Assembly: GCF_039531105.1 (NCBI RefSeq)
Contig: NZ_BAAAPK010000002.1
Coordinates: forward strand, 62,001-126,000
Source: Microbacterium lacus
Lineage (GTDB): Bacteria > Actinomycetota > Actinomycetes > Actinomycetales > Microbacteriaceae
Length of the DNA stretch: 64,000 nucleotides
Direction: 5' to 3'
The notes below the pieces were generated by a model. The model ran no database searches and was not told the DNA's origin. It saw only the letters and a program-made list of their open reading frames with translations. Positions within the stretch are counted from its first letter, which is position 1. Each line of letters opens with the position of its first letter. Position numbers and translations under genes: made by a program. Shown here piece after piece: positions 25,788-32,164 of this stretch.

Positions 25788-26714
25788 TCACACGAAACGG
25801 ACGGCCTGCTGCAGGCGGGTACGGACGTCGAAGATCTCGTTCCCGCCGATCGAGCGGGCACCAGGCACACCCTGCCGCAGCAGGTTCGACAGCGCCCCGC
25901 GCGCGACGAGGACGACCGGGATGCCGCGCGTCCGGCCCAGGTCGGTGACGGGCTGCAGCAGGTCCTCATCGGGGAGGACGACGATCACGCCGCCGAAGCG
26001 GACCCCCGCCGAACGCGAGATCGACCGCACCCGCGCGAGCAGGTCGGCGACGGGGGTGCCGGGCACGACGTCGCCGGTCAGCTCGCCCCGCCGCACGGTC
26101 ACCGGGCCGCCGAAGTCCTCCGACAGCACGGCGTACAGGCCGGACGGGCTGAGCACGATGTGATCGAGCTTGTCGTCGCCGGTCCCGCCGCGCACGGGGG
26201 CCGCCACGTCGTGCCACACCGTGTAGCCGATGCCGAGGTCGGCGACCACGCGCGCCGTGGCCTCTTCGGCGAGCGCATCCGCCAGCATCCGTCTCAGCTC
26301 CCGCGGCGCACGGCGCACGAGGACCGGGTCATACGGATCCTCCACGGCGACACCGCGGCCGACCCACTCGCGGATGAGGTCGAGGTAGCGCTCGCGGCGC
26401 CATCCGCCCGGCTGGCCGAACGACTTCGCGCGCGGCCGCGTGTCGGCCGGCCGCGGCGTCGAGCGCCAGCCGGACCACTCGGCGGCGGGTGCGTCACCGA
26501 AACCGTGACCGCGGTCGTATGCGGTGCGGGCTTCGGCGGTTCCGACGAGCTCCCACGCCCGCTGGACCTGGATGAAGACCGCCGCGTCGCCGCCGGTGTC
26601 GGGGTGCGTCTGGCGCAGCCGCAGTCGGTACGCCTTGCGGAGCGTCTCCTCGTCGGCCGCCGGGTCGACGCCGAGCACGTCGTACGCGGACGCGGACAGC
26701 GGGCTGTCGAACAC
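25788..26714 (-). CDS. J-domain protein with a C-terminal NERD-like domain
   Basis: 308 aa. Residues about 7-70 form a DnaJ J domain: AYDVLGVDPAADEETLRKAY, the HPD tripeptide in RQTHPDTGG, and ERAWELVG-like helix IV. After a linker of about 45 residues, residues about 110-300 resemble a nuclease-related (NERD) fold, with LDHIVLSPSGLYAVLSEDFGG. It lacks the Gly-rich and zinc-finger parts of DnaJ, so it is not the housekeeping co-chaperone. It may recruit DnaK to a nuclease-like or DNA-binding activity. GGGGAGCTGGA precedes GTG 26714 and TAGCCT at 26763-26768 is a likely -10 box. Confidence 0.82.
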   Translation of the reverse strand: MFDSPLSASAYDVLGVDPAADEETLRKAYRLRLRQTHPDTGGDAAVFIQVQRAWELVGTAEARTAYDRGHGFGDAPAAEWSGWRSTPRPADTRPRAKSFGQPGGWRRERYLDLIREWVGRGVAVEDPYDPVLVRRAPRELRRMLADALAEEATARVVADLGIGYTVWHDVAAPVRGGTGDDKLDHIVLSPSGLYAVLSEDFGGPVTVRRGELTGDVVPGTPVADLLARVRSISRSAGVRFGGVIVVLPDEDLLQPVTDLGRTRGIPVVLVARGALSNLLRQGVPGARSIGGNEIFDVRTRLQQAVRFV

Positions 26715-26765
26715 TCCAGCTCCCCTCGCAGGCGCCGCGCGCGGGCGGGCACGGCGCGATCCAGG

Positions 26766-27296
26766 CTAATCGCTGGCGCTGGGCGGTCGCTCATTCCGGC
26801 GGGCGTACGCGGCCGCACTGCGGCTGGACAGCGCGAGGAGGATCAGGATGTCCAGGCCGACCGACAGCAGACTCGTGTTGATCGTGATCTCCTGGTCCTC
26901 GCTCCACCACTGGGCGAACACGGACGTGATCGACAGGGTCGAGAAGACCATGACGGCCACGCGCGCCCAATTGCGCCCGCGCAGGATGAAGACCGCGAAG
27001 ATCAGGTCGGCGAGCAGGAACATCCCGACGACCGAGGCCAGCACCGCCAGCACCGCGCCGGTCGCGCCCGGGACGACCTCGGCGTCGTCGACCACCAGTC
27101 CGATGTCCTGCGACCACTGCGGCGCATCCAGCGTGACGATCAGGATGGTGATCAGGCCCGCGACGACCCGCAGCAGCACGAGCACGGCGCCCGCCACGAT
27201 CGTGCCGGGGCGAGCCATGTCCGGGTCGTACCGCTGCCGCTGGAGCAGGTCGGCGGCGGGCTCGTAGGCGGGGCGCTTCGCGGGGGTGCCGGTCAC
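26766..27296 (-). CDS. Four-TM membrane protein of unknown function
   Basis: 176 aa. A short polar N-terminus (PAYEPAADLLQRQRYD) precedes four hydrophobic segments: about residues 33-55, 75-100, 108-122 and 140-163. No family recognised with confidence. GTG 27296 overlaps the stop of the LssY_C gene (GTGA), so it is translated as part of that operon. Possibly a partner of the LssY_C membrane protein, but only by position. Confidence 0.72.
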   Translation of the reverse strand: MTGTPAKRPAYEPAADLLQRQRYDPDMARPGTIVAGAVLVLLRVVAGLITILIVTLDAPQWSQDIGLVVDDAEVVPGATGAVLAVLASVVGMFLLADLIFAVFILRGRNWARVAVMVFSTLSITSVFAQWWSEDQEITINTSLLSVGLDILILLALSSRSAAAYARRNERPPSASD

Positions 27297-28126
27297 GTCG
27301 TCACCGTCCGCGGACTGTCGACGGCGCGGACGTCGATGATCGGCAGGTCGCCGTCCGTGCGGATGCTGTCTCCCCCGCCGTTGCGGGCGTGATAGCCCGT
27401 GGAGAAGTCCTTCAGCACGGTCAGCGCGACCCGCGGGTCCGCGCCGGTGACGGTGCGGACGATGTGGTCGCGCTCGACATCGGTGTCGGCGTCGATGCGG
27501 TGGGTGATCTGCAGCGTGAACAGCGAAAGCCCGACCGCGGTGTCGAACGTCCCCGCCGCGAGCCATTCCACGCGCGTGCCGCCGGGGAGGAGCCACCCGT
27601 CCGGGCACTTCCAGAACCGCACGTGGTGGCGCTGGGCGGGATTGCCGTCGACCTCCTGCTGGTAGGCGAAGTCCTGCTGCCGCCCGAAGAGGAACAGGGG
27701 ACTGACCGGTGCTTCGTCGTAGCTGCGCCGGGTGAGCGTCGAGGTCACGATCCGCCACGACGAGGCGAGGGTCACGGGGTCGGCTCGCGTCCACGCCGCG
27801 GCGCGCATCACGTGATGGATCTGGTCGGCATCGCCCAACAGCGCGAGGTTCACCGGGTCACCGAGAAGTCCGTCGCTCGTGCGCGCCCGGCCGATGAAGT
27901 ACTCGGGCACGTAGATCGTCGTGAGGATCCGGTGCAGGCGCGGCAGGACGAGGTAGGCAAGGAGCACCCAGAACGCGATCGCGAACAGCACACCCCACCA
28001 GCCCACCTTGAAGGTCTCGGTGAAGCTCAGATACGCGAGCCAGATCGCGGCGAGCCCGGCGAAGACGAAGAAGAACCAGTCCACGGCCACTCCGATCGAG
28101 TAGCGCCTGCGGGCTCGGTTCCTCAT
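27293..28126 (-). CDS. Membrane protein with LssY C-terminal domain
   Basis: 277 aa. A basic start (RNRARRRYS) precedes two hydrophobic segments (about 12-32 and 40-62) and a soluble region (about 80-260) that matches the LssY C-terminal domain: GDPVNLALLGDADQIHHVM, AAWTRADPV, and SPLFLFGRQQDFAYQQE. The domain was named from a Legionella secretion-related locus; its activity is not established to my knowledge. The ATG at 28126 lies 10 nt after the stop of the crotonase gene, so the two are probably cotranscribed. An ATG/GTG further upstream lies inside the previous gene. Confidence 0.8.
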   Translation of the reverse strand: MRNRARRRYSIGVAVDWFFFVFAGLAAIWLAYLSFTETFKVGWWGVLFAIAFWVLLAYLVLPRLHRILTTIYVPEYFIGRARTSDGLLGDPVNLALLGDADQIHHVMRAAAWTRADPVTLASSWRIVTSTLTRRSYDEAPVSPLFLFGRQQDFAYQQEVDGNPAQRHHVRFWKCPDGWLLPGGTRVEWLAAGTFDTAVGLSLFTLQITHRIDADTDVERDHIVRTVTGADPRVALTVLKDFSTGYHARNGGGDSIRTDGDLPIIDVRAVDSPRTVTT

Positions 28127-28136
28127 GATCGTCCCG

Positions 28137-29204
28137 TCAGTCCCAGAGGGCCGTCGGCGGGGTGTAGGCGAAAGCGGATGCCGCGGCATCCGTCGGCAGC
28201 TCGTCCAGTGTGGCCGGCCGCCACGACGGATTGCGGTCCTTGTCGACGAGCTGCGCGCGGATGCCCTCCCGCAGGTCGGGCTGGGTCGTGGCGAACCAGA
28301 GCACGAGGCCGTACTCCTGCTCCAGCGCCGCGCGCAGGTTCGGCAGGGCTCGAGCCCGCCGCACGGCCTCGAGGGTCACGGTGAGCGCGGTGGGCGACAG
28401 GGTCCCGAGCAGGTCGGCGGTGGCGGATGCCGCGTCCTCTCCTCGCGCGCGCAGCCGGTCGATGATCTCCGGCACCGTGCCGGCCGCGAACGCCTCGTCG
28501 ATCCACGGGCGCTGCGCCGCCAGCGCGGAGGCCTCGGGGGTCTCGTCGAACAGCAGGACGAGTTCGGTCGGGGTGGCGGGATCGGCGCGGGTGAGGAGCG
28601 CGTCGTGCAGATCCGCGAGGTGCTCGGCGCGCACGAGATGATCGGCGAACCCGGCGGCGACCGCGTCGGCGGCATCCATTGACGCGCCGGTGAGGGCGAG
28701 GTACTCGCCGAGGCGTCCGGGCGCGTGCGCGAGGAGCCATGTGCCGCCCACGTCGGGCGTGAAGCCGATGCGGGTCTCGGGCATCGCCAGCCGCGAGCGG
28801 TCGGTGACCACCCGCACCGCGGCGTGCCCGGCGAGCCCGATGCCGCCGCCCATCGTGATGCCGTCCGCGAAGACGACGACGGGCTTCGGATACTCGGCGA
28901 TCCGGGCGTTCAGGGCGTACTCCTCGCGGAAGAACGCCGCCGTCGCCGCCGCGTCGCCCCCGACGATCTGGTCGTACAGGCCGCGCACGTCGCCACCCGC
29001 GCAGAGTCCCCGCTCACCGGCGCCGTCCAGCAGCACGATGCCGACGTCGGGATCGTGCTCCCAATCTTCCAGCGCCGCCGCGATCAGGCGGATCATCGTC
29101 AGGTCCAGCGCGTTGAGTGCGCGAGGGCGATTCAGCCGCACGTGCCCGAGTCCGCCGGACCGACGGATCAGGACACTCGGTTCGCGCTCTGCAGCTTCGC
29201 TCAC
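28137..29204 (-). CDS. Crotonase family protein, 3-hydroxyisobutyryl-CoA hydrolase-like
   Basis: 355 aa, the length and pattern of 3-hydroxyisobutyryl-CoA hydrolases of valine breakdown rather than of the shorter hydratases. Key segments are GERGLCAGGDVRGLYDQIV near residue 65, the FREEYALNARIAEYPKP region, ADGITMGGGIGLAGHA near residue 112, and PETRIGFTPDVGGTW with the catalytic-type Glu. The GTG at 29204 is preferred because TAACGT lies 7 nt upstream; a GTG at 29213 overlaps that box. It begins the operon with the LssY_C and four-TM genes and is divergent from an ABC exporter. Confidence 0.9.
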   Translation of the reverse strand: MSEAAEREPSVLIRRSGGLGHVRLNRPRALNALDLTMIRLIAAALEDWEHDPDVGIVLLDGAGERGLCAGGDVRGLYDQIVGGDAAATAAFFREEYALNARIAEYPKPVVVFADGITMGGGIGLAGHAAVRVVTDRSRLAMPETRIGFTPDVGGTWLLAHAPGRLGEYLALTGASMDAADAVAAGFADHLVRAEHLADLHDALLTRADPATPTELVLLFDETPEASALAAQRPWIDEAFAAGTVPEIIDRLRARGEDAASATADLLGTLSPTALTVTLEAVRRARALPNLRAALEQEYGLVLWFATTQPDLREGIRAQLVDKDRNPSWRPATLDELPTDAAASAFAYTPPTALWD

Positions 29205-29211
29205 GCCCGAC

Positions 29212-29217
29212 ACGTTA
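29212..29217 (-). promoter_or_regulatory. -10 box (TAACGT) of the HIBCH-like gene
   Basis: TAACGT on the minus strand lies 7 nt before GTG 29204 and overlaps the alternative GTG at 29213. This favours the downstream start. Confidence 0.5.
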
Positions 29218-29317
29218 CCGGGCGGCCACCGGATCGCGTGCCGGGCCGCCCGCTGGGAGATGCGGGGCTTTTTTGCCAGGATGGACGGAACGCCCCCACG
29301 ACGACGAGAGGTTCGGC

Positions 29318-30760
29318 ATGCCCGAAGGACACGTGCTCGAATTCTCCGGGGTCACGAAGCGCTTCGGCGCCGTCACCGCCGTCTCGGGCCTGTCGGCACG
29401 CGTCGAACCCGGTGTCGTCACCGGATTCCTGGGACCCAACGGCGCGGGCAAGACCACGAGCCTGCGCATCCTGCTCGGCCTCGTCGGAGCCACGAGCGGC
29501 ACCGCGACGATCGGAGGCGTGCCGTACGCCGCGCTCGAGCGTCCGCTTCAGAGTGTCGGGGCGGTGCTCGAGGCGTCGAGCTTCCACCCCGGACGCACCG
29601 CCGCGAACCACCTGAAGGTGTACGCGCAGGCGGCGGGCCTGCCGGTGCGACGCGTCGAGGAGACCTTGGGGCTCGTGGGCCTCGCGGACGTCGGCGGCCG
29701 CAAGGTCGGCGGATTCTCGCTCGGCATGCGCCAGCGCCTGGGTCTGGCGTATGCGCTGCTCGGCGACCCCGGCGTGCTCGTGCTGGACGAGCCCGCGAAC
29801 GGCCTCGACCCCGAGGGCATCAAGTGGATGCGCGGGTTCCTGCGCGAGCTCGCGCACGAGGGACGCACGGTCTTCATCTCCTCGCACCTGCTCGCCGAAG
29901 TGCAGCAGACCGTGGATTCGGTGCTGATCATCGCGCAGGGCCGACTCGTCTATCAGGGCGCGCTGGAGGACCTCGCCGACGCGTCCGAGTACGCCACGGT
30001 CGTCGACGCGCCCGATCGGGCCGCGCTCACCCGCGCGCTCGCCGACGCCGGCATCCCGTTCGACGTGCTGCGCTCCGGACTCACCGTGCGGGGCGCGGAT
30101 GCCGCCGCGATCGGGGCGGTGGCGGCATCCGCGGGAGTGGCCCTCTCGGCGCTGCAGCGCAAGGGTCCCGCGCTCGAGGAGGTGTTCCTCGATCTCGTGA
30201 GCGGCGCGCGCGTGCACGCGACGATGGCGGATGCCGCGCCGGAGGCCGTGGCCGTCGCTGCCGCTCCGGCGGTCGCCGAGCCCGAGCCCGAGCTTCCGCC
30301 GGTCGCCGAGCCGGAGGCCGGAGTTCCGCCGGTCGCCGAGCCCGAGTCCGCCGCCTCCGCCGAGCCCGCACCGGTGTCGACCGCGATCGCCGTGATCCCG
30401 GCGGCACCGGCACCGGCCGGGCCCGATCCCGACGACCTCGATCCCGCCGGAGCGGAAGAGGCGGCTCCGCCCCCGGTGTACCAGGTCGCGGCGACGGGCG
30501 TGATCGACATCATCCCGGCGGCCGGGAACCCGGCGACCGACGCGTTCGCCGACGACCGCCCCCTCGACGCGGATGCCGATGTGGAGGCCCTCGGCGAGAT
30601 CGACGACGAGCTCGAGGCCGCCCCGAACGATCGACCGTGGGAGACGTACGTGAAGACGGATGCCGACCGCGAAGCCGACGCGTTCTTCGCGGCGTTCGAT
30701 CCTCATGCGGAGGCCGGCGACGATCCGCGCCCGGACGACGAAGGCGGTGCGCAGCGATGA
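29318..30760 (+). CDS. ABC transporter ATP-binding protein with a long acidic C-terminal tail
   Basis: 480 aa. Residues 1-300 form a CcmA-like ATPase: Walker A GPNGAGKTTS near residue 40, signature FSLGMRQRL, Walker B VLVLDEPANGLDPEG. The remaining 180 or so residues are low complexity, rich in Ala/Pro/Glu/Asp with repeated PPVAEPE units, and end in a more ordered DRPWETYVKTDADREADAFF segment. Such tails are not part of the usual ABC-2 ATPase. GAGAGG lies 8 nt before ATG 29318. Its end overlaps the permease gene by 4 bp. Export substrate unknown. Confidence 0.9.
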   Translation: MPEGHVLEFSGVTKRFGAVTAVSGLSARVEPGVVTGFLGPNGAGKTTSLRILLGLVGATSGTATIGGVPYAALERPLQSVGAVLEASSFHPGRTAANHLKVYAQAAGLPVRRVEETLGLVGLADVGGRKVGGFSLGMRQRLGLAYALLGDPGVLVLDEPANGLDPEGIKWMRGFLRELAHEGRTVFISSHLLAEVQQTVDSVLIIAQGRLVYQGALEDLADASEYATVVDAPDRAALTRALADAGIPFDVLRSGLTVRGADAAAIGAVAASAGVALSALQRKGPALEEVFLDLVSGARVHATMADAAPEAVAVAAAPAVAEPEPELPPVAEPEAGVPPVAEPESAASAEPAPVSTAIAVIPAAPAPAGPDPDDLDPAGAEEAAPPPVYQVAATGVIDIIPAAGNPATDAFADDRPLDADADVEALGEIDDELEAAPNDRPWETYVKTDADREADAFFAAFDPHAEAGDDPRPDDEGGAQR

Positions 30761-31578
30761 GCGTGTCGGCTCTGGTGCGGTCGGAGACGACGAAGCAGTT
30801 CTCCACGTCACTGTGGTGGATCCTTGCGATCGTGCTCGTCGCGTACGTGGGTTTCACCGCGGCGATCCTCGGGTTCGTCTTCGCGGCGTCCTCCAGCGGC
30901 AGCCTTCCGGGGAACGCACCGGCGATCCCCGCGGACGGACTCGCGAGCGTGCTCTACAGCACGGCCACGTCAGTGGGCTACGTGTTCCCCCTCTTGATCG
31001 GGACGCTCATGGTCACGACCGAGTTCCGGCACAAGACCCTGACTCCGACGTTCCTGGCCACCCCGCGACGCGGGTCGGTGCTCGTCGCGAAGGTGATCGT
31101 CGGCATCGGCGTCGGCGTGCTGTTCGGGGCACTGGGCGTCCTCGCGTCGGTCGTACCGGCGGCAGGGCTGCTCGCCGCATACGGCGTGCCGACCGAACTG
31201 GGCTCCGCCGCCACGTGGGCGCTGTTCGGCCGCATGATCATCGCGTTCGCGCTCTGGGTCCTCGTCGGCATCGGCGTCGGCGCGCTCGTACGCAACCAGG
31301 TCGGTGCGATCGTGGGCGTCCTCGTGTTCACGCAGTTCCTCGAACCCGTCGGACGCGCCGCGGCGGCCTTCGTGGAAGGGCTGTCGGACGTGACCCGGTT
31401 CCTGCCGGGAGCCGCGAGCGACGCGCTGGTCGGCGCGAGCGTCTTCACCGCCGCGACCCCCGGTGCCGCGGGTGGCGGGACACTGGAGTGGTGGGTCGGC
31501 GGGCTCGTCCTGCTGGGCTACGCCGTGGTGCTCGTCGTGCTCGGACACCTCGTGAGCTGGCGCCGCGACGTCACCTGA
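30757..31578 (+). CDS. ABC-2 type transporter permease
   Basis: 273-aa membrane protein with six hydrophobic segments. The pattern is typical of a single ABC-2 permease working as a dimer with the upstream ATPase: a first helix after SALVRSETTKQFST, the motif VTTEFRHKTLTPTFLATPRR after helix 2, and a last helix followed by SWRRDVT. ATG 30757 overlaps the ATPase stop (ATGA). It converges with a small gene 5 bp away. The EFRHKTLTPTFLATPRR segment is common in actinobacterial exporters of unknown substrate. Confidence 0.9.
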   Translation: MSVSALVRSETTKQFSTSLWWILAIVLVAYVGFTAAILGFVFAASSSGSLPGNAPAIPADGLASVLYSTATSVGYVFPLLIGTLMVTTEFRHKTLTPTFLATPRRGSVLVAKVIVGIGVGVLFGALGVLASVVPAAGLLAAYGVPTELGSAATWALFGRMIIAFALWVLVGIGVGALVRNQVGAIVGVLVFTQFLEPVGRAAAAFVEGLSDVTRFLPGAASDALVGASVFTAATPGAAGGGTLEWWVGGLVLLGYAVVLVVLGHLVSWRRDVT

Positions 31579-31583
31579 CCGGA

Positions 31584-32060
31584 TCAGAGCGCGGGCGCAG
31601 CCCGCGGCCGGCGCTTCTTCGCCGGTGCGGCCACGCCGCTCTCGGGCTCGGGCAGCACCGGGATCGTGCCGGTCGCGATGTCGACCACGTCGGTCGGCGC
31701 ACCGTCGCCCACGTCGAGGTTGAGCGCCTGCACGAGCGCGAGTCCGTGGCGCGTCGTCAGGATGATGCGCTGATACTCGGCGCCGCCGCTCAGGTCGATC
31801 ACCACGCTCGGCCGGTGCCGGCGGATGATCGCGAAGTCGTCGCCGCCCGCAGAGCGCCACGTGCCCATCGCGATGACGCCGCGGACGTGCGTTCCGGGGC
31901 TGGGCACGCCTCGCAGCCACGTCCACGCGTCGTCGGTGAGCTGCACCTTCGCGATGGTGGAGCGGTCGATCCGCACATTCCCACGGCGGAATGAGAGTGC
32001 CTTCTCAGCGCCCGACAGCACGATCTCGAGCTGCGTCGAGTCGAGCAGGAGCGTCACCAT
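31584..32060 (-). CDS. Small protein with a PH-like fold, function unknown
   Basis: 158 aa, no membrane segment. The first 115 residues look beta-rich (LLLDSTQLEIVLSGAEKALS, IDRSTIAKVQL, VRGVIAMGTWR, PSVVIDLSGGAEYQRIILT) and resemble bacterial PH-like domains. The C-terminus is basic (KKRRPRAAP). No function is proposed. CAGACT sits 7 nt before ATG 32060, so it is probably leaderless and diverges from fbiC, whose start is 105 bp away. Confidence 0.75.
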   Translation of the reverse strand: MVTLLLDSTQLEIVLSGAEKALSFRRGNVRIDRSTIAKVQLTDDAWTWLRGVPSPGTHVRGVIAMGTWRSAGGDDFAIIRRHRPSVVIDLSGGAEYQRIILTTRHGLALVQALNLDVGDGAPTDVVDIATGTIPVLPEPESGVAAPAKKRRPRAAPAL

Positions 32061-32067
32061 GGCCTCT

Positions 32068-32073
32068 AGTCTG
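32068..32073 (-). promoter_or_regulatory. -10 box (CAGACT) of the PH-like gene
   Basis: CAGACT on the minus strand ends 7 nt before ATG 32060. Confidence 0.45.
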
Positions 32074-32152
32074 CCAGCGGCTCCCGGCGCTCACAGAGGG
32101 TTTTGCTTACGGACCGGCAACGATCGCGGAGCCCGTCGACGGCGCGCGGTGC

Positions 32153-32158
32153 AAGACT
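32153..32158 (+). promoter_or_regulatory. -10 box (AAGACT) of fbiC
   Basis: AAGACT ends 6 nt before GTG 32165. It varies by one base from the CAGACT boxes elsewhere. No Shine-Dalgarno site is present. Confidence 0.45.
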
Positions 32159-32164
32159 GGACCG

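Noticed and set aside
24012..27392. Very long antisense frame (over 1,100 codons) opposite the ABC exporter and J-domain genes
   Set aside because: High G+C keeps alternative frames open. Its residues are mostly Arg, Asp, His and Gly with no motif, while the minus strand encodes recognisable ABC proteins.
29219..29275. CGGGCGGCC/GGGCCGCCCG hairpin with a T-run at 29269-29275
   Set aside because: The T-run does not follow the stem directly and no plus-strand gene lies upstream to be terminated. An attenuator would need a start site further upstream, which was not seen.
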